A DNA stretch of 64,000 nucleotides, taken from assembly GCF_036226445.1 (NCBI RefSeq), contig NZ_CP108474.1:6448001-6512000 (forward strand). Reading direction: 5' to 3'. The position numbers were made by a program, and so were the translations under genes. Each line of letters opens with the position of its first letter. The first letter of the stretch is position 1. The notes below the pieces were generated by a model, which was given only the letters and a program-made list of their open reading frames with translations, did not search any database and was not told where the DNA came from. Positions 37,098 through 45,679 of the stretch are shown here, piece after piece. The DNA comes from Streptomyces sp. NBC_01255 (GTDB lineage: Bacteria > Actinomycetota > Actinomycetes > Streptomycetales > Streptomycetaceae).

Positions 37098-38684
37098 GTG
37101 GATCAATTGGCCCTGTTGTTCTTGCTGCTCCTCGGCGCCTTGCTCACCGTCCCCCTCGGCGAGCGGCTCGGACTGCCCGCGCCCGTCCTGATGACCCTCT
37201 TCGGGATCGTGCTGGCCGTCCTGCCGTTCGTGCCGAACGTCGAGGTCCCGCCGGAGCTGATCCTCCCGCTGGTGCTGCCGCCCCTGCTGTACGCCTCCGT
37301 GCAGCGGACGTCCTGGCGGCAGTTCTGGGCCAACAAGCGGCCCATCTTCCTGCTCGCCGTCGCCCTCGTCTTCGTGACCACGGCCGCCGTCGGAGCCGTC
37401 GCCGACTCGCTCGTGCCCGGCCTTCCGCTGGCCGCCGCCCTCGCGCTCGGCGCGCTCGTCGCCCCGCCCGACCCGGTCGCGGCCACCGCCGTCGCCGGGT
37501 CGCTCGGCCTGCCCCGCCGGCTGGTCTCGATCCTGGAGGGCGAGGGGCTCTTCAACGACGTCACCGCCATCGTGCTCTACCACGTGGCCATCGGCGCCGT
37601 CGTCAGCGGCTCCTTCTCCTGGCCCGAGGCGGTCGGCGAGCTCGTGCTCTCGGCCGTGGTCGCCGTCGTCGTCGGCATGGGACTCGGGTGGCTCACCCAC
37701 AAGCTGATCGGCTTCCTCGGGGACGTCACCCTCCAGACCGGACTGACCCTCCTCGTGCCCTTCGTGAGCTACGTCCTCGCCGAGGAGCTGCACGGCTCGG
37801 GCGTCCTCGCCGTCCTGATCACCGCGCTCTTCCTCGCCGAGCACGCCGTCGACGCCGACGACGTCATGGGCCGGCTCGCCGGACAGACCTTCTGGCAGAT
37901 CGTCGACACCCTCGTCACCGGCATCGCCTTCGGCCTCATCGGCCTGGAGCTCATCCATGTCTTCGGAGTCGCCGAAGGGCGCGGCTGGGAGATGCTCGGC
38001 TGGGGCGGCGCCGTGGTCGCGGTGGTCGTCGGCGTCCGGCTGCTGTGGCTGCTGCCCGCCACCTGGCTGGCGAAGCGCATGCACACCCGCCGGGACGTCG
38101 ACGAGGAGATCCCGACGAGCTGGCGGGAGACCATCGTCATGTGGTGGTCGGGGATGCGCGGTGTGGCCTCGGTGGCCCTCGCCCTCGCCATCCCCCTCGA
38201 AACCGACGACGGCTCGCCGTTCCCCGGCCGCGACGAGATCATCTTCATCGCCTTCTGCGTGATCATCGCCACCCTTGTCTTCCAGGGGCTCACCCTGCCG
38301 TGGCTGGTCAAGCGGCTCGGGGTGCGGGCCGACACGGACGCCGAGCGGGTCCTTGAACGCGACCTCGCGGTCCGGGCGGCGAAGGCCGCCAAGCGCAGGC
38401 TCAAGGAGATCGAGGAGGTCGAGGAGCTGCCCGAGGAGGTCCAGGAGCGACTGCTGCGCGGCGCGTACGACATCGGCGCCCGGATCAGCCCGGACATGGT
38501 CGACGAGGAGCGGCGGGCCGCCTTCGCCGCGCGGACGGAACGCCTCAAGGCGGTGCAGCGGATCCAGCGGGAGCTGATGTCCGCCGCCCGGCACGAGGTC
38601 CTCGCGGCGCGCAACGAGCCCGGGGCCGACCCGGAGGTGGTGGACCGGGTGCTGCGGCAGCTGGACGTGCGCAGCATGCGCTGA
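37098..38684 (+). CDS. Na+/H+ antiporter, CPA1 family
   Basis: A 528-aa transporter with about 11-12 membrane helices (residues 1-410) and a charged helical cytoplasmic tail (410-528, rich in Glu/Arg). The ion-binding motifs of CPA1 exchangers are present: PPDPVAATAVAG and EGEGLFNDVTAIVLY with the Asn-Asp pair, plus MWWSGMRGVASVALALAIP. Probably extrudes Na+ (or K+) in exchange for protons to hold pH and salt balance. GTG start; stands alone after the GNAT gene, separated by 97 bp. Confidence 0.92.
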   Translation: MDQLALLFLLLLGALLTVPLGERLGLPAPVLMTLFGIVLAVLPFVPNVEVPPELILPLVLPPLLYASVQRTSWRQFWANKRPIFLLAVALVFVTTAAVGAVADSLVPGLPLAAALALGALVAPPDPVAATAVAGSLGLPRRLVSILEGEGLFNDVTAIVLYHVAIGAVVSGSFSWPEAVGELVLSAVVAVVVGMGLGWLTHKLIGFLGDVTLQTGLTLLVPFVSYVLAEELHGSGVLAVLITALFLAEHAVDADDVMGRLAGQTFWQIVDTLVTGIAFGLIGLELIHVFGVAEGRGWEMLGWGGAVVAVVVGVRLLWLLPATWLAKRMHTRRDVDEEIPTSWRETIVMWWSGMRGVASVALALAIPLETDDGSPFPGRDEIIFIAFCVIIATLVFQGLTLPWLVKRLGVRADTDAERVLERDLAVRAAKAAKRRLKEIEEVEELPEEVQERLLRGAYDIGARISPDMVDEERRAAFAARTERLKAVQRIQRELMSAARHEVLAARNEPGADPEVVDRVLRQLDVRSMR

Positions 38685-38743
38685 GGCCGGGACGGTTCGG
38701 GCCGCACCGGGGCTTTCGGTGACTGTCGGTCGCGGGTGGCAGG

Positions 38744-39322
38744 ATGGCCCGCATGGACATCATGCTTTTCCACTCGGTCCACGGACTGCGCCCGGCCGTC
38801 GAGGACGCGGCCGAGCGGCTGCGGGCCGCCGGGCACCGGGTGTGGGTGCCGGACCTCTTCGACGGCTGGACCACCGAGTCGGTGGAGGAGGGCATGGCGA
38901 AGCGGGACGCGATCGGCAAGGACGAGCTGCTGAAGCGCGCGATCCTGGCCGCCGCCCCGTACTCCGAGCGCGGTCTGGTCTACGCGGGCTTCTCCTTCGG
39001 CGCCTCGGTCGCGCAGACCCTGGCCCTCGGCGACGAGAAGGCGCGCGGGCTTCTGCTGCTCCACGGCACCTCGGACCTGGCGCCCAACGTGTCGGTGGAC
39101 GAGCTCCCCGTACAGCTGCACGTGGCGGAGCCCGACCCCTTCGAGACGGACGACTGGCTGTCCGCCTGGTACCTCCAGATGCGCAAGGCCGGGGCGGACG
39201 TGGAGATCTACCGCTACCGGGGCGCGGGGCACGTGTACACGGACCCGGAGCTGCCCGACTGGGACGCGGAGGCGGCCGAGCGGACCTGGTCGGTGGCGCT
39301 GTCCTTCCTGGACAGCCTGTAG
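38744..39322 (+). CDS. Dienelactone hydrolase-like alpha/beta hydrolase
   Basis: A 192-aa alpha/beta hydrolase. The nucleophile elbow is GFSFGAS (about 84-90), serine instead of the cysteine of classical dienelactone hydrolases; acid and His are plausible in AEPDPFETDD and GAGHVYTD. The substrate is unknown. Start at ATG 38744 or ATG 38753 (MDIMLFHS). It ends 20 bp before a perfect 17-bp terminator. Confidence 0.85.
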   Translation: MARMDIMLFHSVHGLRPAVEDAAERLRAAGHRVWVPDLFDGWTTESVEEGMAKRDAIGKDELLKRAILAAAPYSERGLVYAGFSFGASVAQTLALGDEKARGLLLLHGTSDLAPNVSVDELPVQLHVAEPDPFETDDWLSAWYLQMRKAGADVEIYRYRGAGHVYTDPELPDWDAEAAERTWSVALSFLDSL

Positions 39323-39341
39323 GGGCTGTCCGTACCGACGC

Positions 39342-39381
39342 CCGAGGGCGCGGCGGGAATGTGCTCCCGCCGCGCCCTCGG
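39342..39381. terminator. Bidirectional terminator between hydrolase and metalloprotease
   Basis: CCGAGGGCGCGGCGGGA (39342-39358) and its exact complement at 39365-39381: 17-bp perfect stem, 6-nt loop, between two convergent genes. Confidence 0.9.
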
Positions 39382-39397
39382 TCTGTTCCGGGTCGGG

Positions 39398-40411
39398 TCA
39401 GCCCGCGCGGTACGAGGTCCAGAACTGGTTCATCCGGGTCACCTGGCCGGAAGTGAACTGGTACATGCAGGCGTCGTACGTGTAGTCCATGAAGTTGTGG
39501 ATCGGGTCCACACCGGCCTTGGAGGCGCAGGAGTCACGGCCGGTCGGGCACTCGTACGCCGGGCTCTTCTCGGCCGGGGTGTCGGCGACGGAGTCACCGG
39601 CGCCGTTGCAGCCGCCCTGGAACGTGTGGTACAGGCCCATCCAGTGGCCGACCTCGTGGGTCGCGGTGTCGCCCTCGTTGTAGTTGGCCGCGGAGCCGCC
39701 CGGCAGCGAGGAGTCGAGGACGACGACACCGTCCATGGACGGGTTCGAGGCGTACGAGGACGGGAAGGTCGCCCAGCCGAGGAGGCCACCGCTCAGGTTG
39801 GCGGTGTAGAAGTTCAGCGCGCCGGCGCCGCCCTTGCGGAGGGTCTGCTTCATCGTCTTCTCGGCGGTGGAGCCGGAGGCGAGGTTGTACCAGGACGCGT
39901 TGTCCGTGTAGTCGGTGCCGGCCAGCGTGAACTGGAAGTTGGAGTTCACGTTGCCGGTGCCCTGGCCGGCGTAGGCCGCGTTCAGGACGTTCAGCTGGTT
40001 GTTGATGGCGGTGGCGGAGAGCTTGCCCGTCGTGCCGCTGTGGATGACGTGGAAGTAGACGGGGATGTTGACCACCGCGGCGGCCTCGGCGGACGCGCTG
40101 AGGCGCCCCTCGGCGGTGGCAGCGGCCAGCTTCTTCTTCAGGTCGTCGTCCATGGCCTTCGCCTTGGCGGCGGTGACCTCGTTGGGCTCGGCGGCGTGGC
40201 TGTCGGCGCCGCGCGCCTTGCGGGCGCTGGAGACGCCGGCGTCGTCGTGGCCGTCGACGCATTCCTCGGCGGAGGCGCCGGCCAGGGTGGCGGTGGCCGC
40301 GCCGGTGGCGACGGGGGCGGAAAGAGGAGCCAGGGCCAGGGTTCCGGCCATGACGGCGGTGCCAAGAATACGACGTGACATACGGGGCGATATACGGGCA
40401 AGAGCACGCAC
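39398..40411 (-). CDS. Secreted zinc metalloprotease, M43 (metzincin) family
   Basis: A 337-aa exported protease. The start is the GTG at 40411, with GAGGAG five bases upstream; the frame beyond is not coding. A signal peptide (basic [12 protein letters not shown], then a hydrophobic stretch to about ATGAATA) is followed by a propeptide-like region to about 110. The catalytic motif [11 protein letters not shown] fits HExxHxxGxxH, with the Met-turn [10 protein letters not shown] and four Cys probably in disulfides. M43 members include cytophagalysin and PAPP-A-type proteases. Substrate unknown. Monocistronic. Confidence 0.92.
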   Translation of the reverse strand: MRALARISPRMSRRILGTAVMAGTLALAPLSAPVATGAATATLAGASAEECVDGHDDAGVSSARKARGADSHAAEPNEVTAAKAKAMDDDLKKKLAAATAEGRLSASAEAAAVVNIPVYFHVIHSGTTGKLSATAINNQLNVLNAAYAGQGTGNVNSNFQFTLAGTDYTDNASWYNLASGSTAEKTMKQTLRKGGAGALNFYTANLSGGLLGWATFPSSYASNPSMDGVVVLDSSLPGGSAANYNEGDTATHEVGHWMGLYHTFQGGCNGAGDSVADTPAEKSPAYECPTGRDSCASKAGVDPIHNFMDYTYDACMYQFTSGQVTRMNQFWTSYRAG

Positions 40412-40707
40412 AGTGACTCCTCGTGGGGGAGGGTGGGAGAGGAACTTCCTCGCCACGGCCCGGAGATTACGCGTCCATGTCAGCCACTGTTGAGGAGTGA
40501 TCAAGCCCAATCATTCATGGGGCAATTCGGTCCATCGAGAAGAAATTCTTGCGCCGATTCCGGAGTTTGAGACCTCGACGTAACGAGTGGGGTGACGGAG
40601 GCGGGTGGTGTGTCCGGATTCGATCTCCAAAACTGGCCACCCGCCGTAGCGATGTGATCTCCCGTTAACAGAAGAGATCATGGCTGAAAATCGCCGTTAA
40701 GACCTCG
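40412..40707. other. Intergenic region upstream of the metalloprotease gene
   Basis: 296 bp, less GC-rich than its surroundings, with CGTTAA copies near 40660 and 40697 but no clear promoter, terminator or small gene. It should contain the metalloprotease promoter and the 3' end of the phoD transcript. Confidence 0.45.
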
Positions 40708-42357
40708 TCAGCGAACCGGCTGGTACACCCGCTCGACACGCTGGGTTCCGTTCTTCGTCCGGTACGAGCGCGCCCAGGCGGTCGTCGCGGCCGGATCCGT
40801 CTTGTCGGAGACCGTGTAGTAGTCCATCTGCGAGCGCTCGGAGGTCACGTCGAGCACGCCGTAGCCGTGGTGGTCCATGTCCACCCACTTCACATGGCGG
40901 TTGGCGGCCTTCACCGCGCCCGCGGCCACGACCGAGAGCGTTCCCGGGGCCACGTTCAGCATGTCGTCCAGGTTGTCCGAGGTCACCGAGGTGACGACGA
41001 ACTCGGTGGCCGCCGAGGCCGACAGCGGGTACGTCGCGGCCTTCACCGGTACGTCGTTGGCCCAGGCCATGTGGATGTCGCCGGTCAGGAAGACCGTGTT
41101 CCGGATCGCCCGGGAGGTCAGGTGCGCGATCAGTTCCTTGCGGTCGTCCGTGAACCCGTCCCACTGGTCGACGTTGACCGCGAGCCCCTCCTTCGGCAGG
41201 CCCATCAGCTCGGCGAGCGGCTCCAGGAGGTGCGCGGGCAGGGCGCCGAAGGCGATCGGCGAGATCATCACCGAGGTGCCGACGAGCTGCCAGGTCGCGT
41301 CCGAGCCGGCCAGACCGGCCTTCAGCCAGTCCAGTTGGGCGCGGCCGGTGATCGTCCGCTCCGGGTCGTCGACCGTGCCGCTGCCGGTCTTCGCCGGGGC
41401 GGAGCGGAAGGTGCGCAGGTCGAGCAGGTGCAGATCGGCCAGCCTTCCGAAGCGCAGCCGCCGGAAGACCGTGCCCTCGGTGGAGGCGCGGACGGGCATC
41501 CACTCGAAGTACGCCTGCTTGGCGGCGGCCACCCGGGCCGCCCACTCGCCCTCGGCGCCGGGGGTGTGGTTCTCGGCCCCGCCCGTCCAGGCGTCGTTGG
41601 CGAACTCGTGGTCGTCCCAGATGGCGATCACCGGGTGGGCGGCGTGCAGCGCCTGGAGGTCGGGGTCCGTCTTGTAGTGCCCGTGCCGGGTGCGGTAGTC
41701 GGCGAGCGAGACGATCTCGTGGCGCGGCTCGTGCGTGCGGACGGTGTCCTTCGCCTCCGGGTAGACGCCGCTCGCGTACTCGTAGACGTAGTCGCCGAGA
41801 TGGAGGACGGCGTCCAGGTCGGCGCGGCCGGCGAGGTGGCGGTACGCGGAGAAGTGGCCGGACTCCCAGTTCGCGCAGGAGACCACGCCGAAGCGGACCC
41901 CGGGGGCGGCGGCGTCGGCGGCCGGCGCGGTCCGGGTGCGAGCGGCCGGCGACACGGCGTCGCCCGCGGAGAAGCGGAACCAGTAGGCCGTCGCCGGGCG
42001 CAGGCCCCGCACGTCGGCCTTCACGGTGTGGTCGGAGGACGCGCTCGCCGTGGTCGAACCGGCGGCGACGGTCCGGGTGAAGCCGCGGTCCTCGGCGAGC
42101 TCCCAGCCGACCGTGACGTCCGGGCCGAGCCCGGAGCCGGGTGCGGCTTCGGCGGAAGGGGTGACGCGCGTCCAGAGGAGGACGCCGTCGGGCAGCGGGT
42201 CGCCGGAGGCGACGCCGTGGAGGAAGGCGGGGGCCCCGGAGTCCGCGAGGGCGGGGGAGGCGGCGCCCAGGAGGGCGGGCGCGGCGACAGCGGTGACGGC
42301 GGCGGCCTTGACGACCGTGCGACGGCTGGGGGCAGGAGATATGAACTGACTGGTCAC
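40708..42357 (-). CDS. phoD: Alkaline phosphatase D (PhoD), Tat-exported
   Basis: A 549-aa secreted phosphatase/phosphodiesterase. The signal [20 protein letters not shown] is a twin-arginine (Tat) type ending near ALA-DS. The PhoD N-terminal domain ([20 protein letters not shown]) and metallophosphatase core follow: [53 protein letters not shown]. It needs Fe/Ca in known members. GTG start; no canonical PHO box recognised upstream, but inverted repeats cover the start codon (42346-42367). Confidence 0.94.
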   Translation of the reverse strand: MTSQFISPAPSRRTVVKAAAVTAVAAPALLGAASPALADSGAPAFLHGVASGDPLPDGVLLWTRVTPSAEAAPGSGLGPDVTVGWELAEDRGFTRTVAAGSTTASASSDHTVKADVRGLRPATAYWFRFSAGDAVSPAARTRTAPAADAAAPGVRFGVVSCANWESGHFSAYRHLAGRADLDAVLHLGDYVYEYASGVYPEAKDTVRTHEPRHEIVSLADYRTRHGHYKTDPDLQALHAAHPVIAIWDDHEFANDAWTGGAENHTPGAEGEWAARVAAAKQAYFEWMPVRASTEGTVFRRLRFGRLADLHLLDLRTFRSAPAKTGSGTVDDPERTITGRAQLDWLKAGLAGSDATWQLVGTSVMISPIAFGALPAHLLEPLAELMGLPKEGLAVNVDQWDGFTDDRKELIAHLTSRAIRNTVFLTGDIHMAWANDVPVKAATYPLSASAATEFVVTSVTSDNLDDMLNVAPGTLSVVAAGAVKAANRHVKWVDMDHHGYGVLDVTSERSQMDYYTVSDKTDPAATTAWARSYRTKNGTQRVERVYQPVR

Positions 42358-42378
42358 GGCCAGTCAGATTACTGACGG
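42346..42378. promoter_or_regulatory. Inverted repeats over the phoD start codon
   Basis: CTGACTG (42346-42352) and CAGTCAG (42361-42367) are perfect inverted repeats 8 nt apart, and a third copy CTGACGG follows at 42372-42378. The start codon lies in the first loop. They could form an RNA hairpin over the start or bind a dimeric regulator. Confidence 0.4.
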
Positions 42379-42445
42379 GTAGGCCCGTTGGGCAGGCGAA
42401 TTCCGGAAGTTCGTCGACTTGTCGCCCGTACGTCGTGTCGCGGAA

Positions 42446-42486
42446 CCGACCCGGCCCCGGACCGCAGAGGTCCGGGGCCGGGTCGG
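42446..42486 (-). terminator. Terminator after the DsbA-like gene
   Basis: Perfect 18-bp inverted repeat, arms 42446-42463 and 42469-42486, 5-nt loop, starting about 28 bp after the stop codon on the minus strand. Confidence 0.88.
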
Positions 42487-42514
42487 GGCCGGCTCGGGAG
42501 CCGGGGCGCGGGTG

Positions 42515-43330
42515 TCAGCCCTTGAGGGCCGCGTCGATCGCCGGGGTGAACTGATCGGCCGTCATCGGCGGGCTGTCGGAGCCCTCCGCCGTGACCGTCT
42601 TGCCGTCCATCTTCAGCGTCGGCGTACCCTTCACGCCGCTCGCGTCGAACGCCTTGGACATCTTCATCGCCCAGGCGTCGAAGGTGCCGCTCTCGACGTT
42701 CTTCTTGAACTCGGCGTTGCTCTTGAGGGCCGGGACCGTGTCCGCGACCTCCAGGAGGTACGAGTCCTTGGCGAACTTGTCCTGGTTCTCCTCCGGGTGG
42801 AACTCCGTCGAGTAGAGCGCCGCCTTGTACTTCAGGAAGGCCTCGGGGCTCACGTTCAGGGCCGCGCCCAGGGCCGAGAGGGCGTTCTTCGAGCCCTCGC
42901 CCGGGATGCCGTCGTCGATGAAGGTGGCGCCGACGTACTTGATCTTGTACTTGCCGGACTCGACGTCCTTCTCGATCCGCGAGCCCACGCCCTGCTCGAA
43001 GGTCGCGCAGACGGGGCAGCGCGAGTCCTCGTACAGCTCCAGCGTCTTCTTCGCGGACGGCTTGCCGATGACGACCGTCGTGCCGTTCGTGCCCGAGGTG
43101 TTCTTCGGGGCTGTCACGGTCTTCGCGTCCGCCGCCGCCTCCCACTGGGTGGGCTTGTTGGACTGCACGACCGCGTAGCCGATGCCGCCGGCGGCGGCCA
43201 GGACGGCCAGGGCCGAGACGCCGACGACGAGCTGCCGGCGCGTCCGGTCCTTCTTCGCCTGGCGCTCGCGCTCGACGCGCAGCCGCTCGCGGGCGGCGGC
43301 CTTGTTGGTCTGGCTGTTGCGTGCACTCAT
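42515..43330 (-). CDS. DsbA-like thioredoxin-fold membrane protein
   Basis: A 271-aa protein anchored by one membrane helix (about 33-55) after a basic cytoplasmic head, with an extracytoplasmic thioredoxin fold. The active site is CPVC in YEDSRCPVCATFEQGV; cis-Pro region GVKGTPTLKMDGKTV. It matches actinobacterial disulfide oxidoreductases that fold secreted proteins. ATG at 43330 has GGAG upstream; the frame open to 43660 is a shadow of the next gene. Confidence 0.92.
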   Translation of the reverse strand: MSARNSQTNKAAARERLRVERERQAKKDRTRRQLVVGVSALAVLAAAGGIGYAVVQSNKPTQWEAAADAKTVTAPKNTSGTNGTTVVIGKPSAKKTLELYEDSRCPVCATFEQGVGSRIEKDVESGKYKIKYVGATFIDDGIPGEGSKNALSALGAALNVSPEAFLKYKAALYSTEFHPEENQDKFAKDSYLLEVADTVPALKSNAEFKKNVESGTFDAWAMKMSKAFDASGVKGTPTLKMDGKTVTAEGSDSPPMTADQFTPAIDAALKG

Positions 43331-43389
43331 GATCGTGATCTCCGTGAGGGTGTGAAGCAGACAAGGGGGAACCGCTGTACCGGCGTCGC

Positions 43390-44094
43390 TCAGACGAGAG
43401 CGAGGCCCGGGAGCGGAGGCCCCCGCCGCCCTACGGAGTGCACGAGGAGACGGATACGGGAGGACCGGGGCCGTCCCGTGGGCCGGGCGGCCCGGCGCGG
43501 AGCCGTACCGCCGCCGCGGAAGAAGGCCGCCACGATCAGCAGCGGCCGGAACGCGACGGCCGCCACCGCGCCGAGCAGCCGGGCGAGCGCCCGCTCCCCG
43601 CCGCGCAGCCAGCACGCCGCCGCGAGCCCGACGCCGACGTGCGCCAGGAGCAGCAGCCACGGCAGCGCCGGGTCGGGGGAGTCGAGCAGGGCCGCCGCGG
43701 TCCCGCTCTCGTGGGCGGCCACGCCGGGCAGCGGCGCGCCCACCGCGCCGCCGCAGAAGACGTCCACGCCGACCGCGCGCAGCGAACCGGCGACCGGGCC
43801 CCCGGCGGCGCCGTAACAGACCACCTGGCCGGTGGTGAAGAGGGTGTCGGCCGCCAGCTCCAGCGGGACGAGGAGCCCGGCGATGGGTCCGAAGCCGCGC
43901 TCACGGCCGGCCAACGCGTACGCGACGGCGAAGACGCCGGCCGCGACCGGGACGACCGTCCCCAGCGGCAGCGGTACGCCGGAGAGCAGCACGTGGGACG
44001 CCACGGACAGCGTCACGACCAGTGCCGTGAAGAACGCCGCCCGCAGCGCTCTCAGCTGCGTCCCTGCCATGTCCATCGTCGTGGAGTGTCCCAT
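43390..44094 (-). CDS. Multi-pass membrane protein of unknown function
   Basis: A 234-aa hydrophobic protein with about five membrane helices (18-40, 44-62, 68-90, 140-160, 170-195) and a basic Arg/Pro-rich C-tail. No family recognised with confidence; similar small membrane proteins occur beside Streptomyces DsbA-like genes. The start may be ATG 44094 or ATG 44076 (MDMAGTQL). Same direction as the DsbA-like gene 60 bp downstream, so co-expression is possible. Confidence 0.7.
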   Translation of the reverse strand: MGHSTTMDMAGTQLRALRAAFFTALVVTLSVASHVLLSGVPLPLGTVVPVAAGVFAVAYALAGRERGFGPIAGLLVPLELAADTLFTTGQVVCYGAAGGPVAGSLRAVGVDVFCGGAVGAPLPGVAAHESGTAAALLDSPDPALPWLLLLAHVGVGLAAACWLRGGERALARLLGAVAAVAFRPLLIVAAFFRGGGTAPRRAARPTGRPRSSRIRLLVHSVGRRGPPLPGLALV

Positions 44095-44162
44095 GCCGTG
44101 CCGTAAGGGGTCGCTAAAGGAAGGCTGTGAACCGTCCCACCGGCCCCGGCAGACGGCAGCCC

Positions 44163-45488
44163 TTACAGCCCGGGGATCCGGCCGTTGCGGAAGAGGTCCA
44201 CGAAGATCTGGTGGTCGGCCCGGGCCCGGGCCCCGTACGCGTGCGCGAAGTCGACGAGGAGATCGGCGAAGCCCTCCTCGTCGGCGGCGATCGCCGCGTC
44301 GATGGCCCGCTCCGTCGAGAAGGGCACCAGCGACTGCCCGCTGGACTCGTCCGCCGCCGCGTGCATGGTCGCCGTCGCCCGGCCCAGGTCCGCGACGGTC
44401 GCCGCGATCTCGTCGAGGTCGTCGATGTCCGACCAGTCCAGGTCCACCGCGTACGGTGAGACCTCGGCGACCAGCTGCCCGGCGCCGTCGAGCTCCGCCC
44501 AGCCCAGCCAGGGGTCGGCGTGCGCCTGGAGCGCCCGCTGCGAGATCACGGTGCGGTGGCCCTCGTGCCGGAAGTACTCCCGTACCGCCGGGTCCGTGAC
44601 GTGCCGGGAGACCGCCGGGGTCTGCGCCTGCTTCAGGTAGATCACGACGTCGTTCTCCAGGGCGTCGCTGTGGCCCTCCAGGAGGATGTTGTACGAGGGG
44701 AGGCCGGCCGAGCCGATGCCGATCCCGCGCCGGCCGACGACGTCCTTGACCCGGTACGAGTCGGGGCGGACCAGGCTGGCCTCCGGCAGGGTCTCCAGAT
44801 AGCCGTCGAAGGCGGCCAGGACCTTGTACCGGGTGGCCGCGTCCAGGTCGATCGCGCCCCCGCCGGCCGCGAAGCGGCGCTCGAAGTCGCGGATCTCCGT
44901 CATCGAGTCGAGCAGCCCGAAGCGGGTCTTCGCCCGGGCGGCGCGCAGGGCGCCGAGCAGCGCGCCGTCGGCGGTCTCCAGGGTGAAGGGCGGCACCTCG
45001 TCCTCGCCGGCGCCGGTCGCGAGGGCGTGGATCCGCTCGCGGTAGGCGGCGGCGCAGATCCGGACCCCTCGGGTGATCTGCTCGTCACTGAGCGCCTTCG
45101 CGTAGCCGATCAGGGCGAGCGAGGCGGCGAGGCGCTTCAGGTCCCAGGTGAAGGGCCCCACATAGGCCTCGTCGAAGTCGTTGACGTTGAAGACCAGCCG
45201 GCCGTTGGCGTCCATGTACGTGCCGAAGTTCTCGGCGTGCAGATCGCCGTGGATCCAGACCCGGCCGGTGCGCTCGTCCAGGTAGGGGCCTCCCTGGGCC
45301 TCCTTCTCCAGGTCCGCGTAGAAGAGGCAGGCCGTCCCCCGGTAGAAGGCGAAGGCGGAGCCGGCCATCTTCCGGAACTTGACGCGGAAGGCGGCGGGGT
45401 CGGCGGCGAGGAGCTCGCCGAAGGCGGTCTCGAAGACGGCGAGGATGTGCTCACCGCGCTCGGCGACGGTGGGCTGGGGGACCGACAT
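44163..45488 (-). CDS. DUF2252 family protein (kinase-like fold)
   Basis: A 441-aa protein of DUF2252, with kinase-like motifs: WIHGDLHAENFGTYMD (the H-G-D-x-H-x-x-N catalytic loop type of aminoglycoside/choline kinases) and NVNDFDEAYVGPFTWDL (the metal-binding D). Both core aspartates are intact. Substrate unknown. ATG start with GGAGGC-type site upstream. Divergent from dnaE. Confidence 0.88.
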   Translation of the reverse strand: MSVPQPTVAERGEHILAVFETAFGELLAADPAAFRVKFRKMAGSAFAFYRGTACLFYADLEKEAQGGPYLDERTGRVWIHGDLHAENFGTYMDANGRLVFNVNDFDEAYVGPFTWDLKRLAASLALIGYAKALSDEQITRGVRICAAAYRERIHALATGAGEDEVPPFTLETADGALLGALRAARAKTRFGLLDSMTEIRDFERRFAAGGGAIDLDAATRYKVLAAFDGYLETLPEASLVRPDSYRVKDVVGRRGIGIGSAGLPSYNILLEGHSDALENDVVIYLKQAQTPAVSRHVTDPAVREYFRHEGHRTVISQRALQAHADPWLGWAELDGAGQLVAEVSPYAVDLDWSDIDDLDEIAATVADLGRATATMHAAADESSGQSLVPFSTERAIDAAIAADEEGFADLLVDFAHAYGARARADHQIFVDLFRNGRIPGL

Positions 45489-45679
45489 TCGAGGTGCCTC
45501 CTGGTACCGGCCGTGTTGTGAGGCCAGTCATGACAAATGGGACGGGTGTTCTCTGTCTCTCAACGGGCGACCCTAGCTTCGAGTGCCCGACGTCTGTCAG
45601 TCCGGAGACGTAGACTTCCACGCTGTCCCCCCAGACTGTCCGCAGCCTGTTTCTCAGCGTTCTCCGGAGGCCTTCCGCC

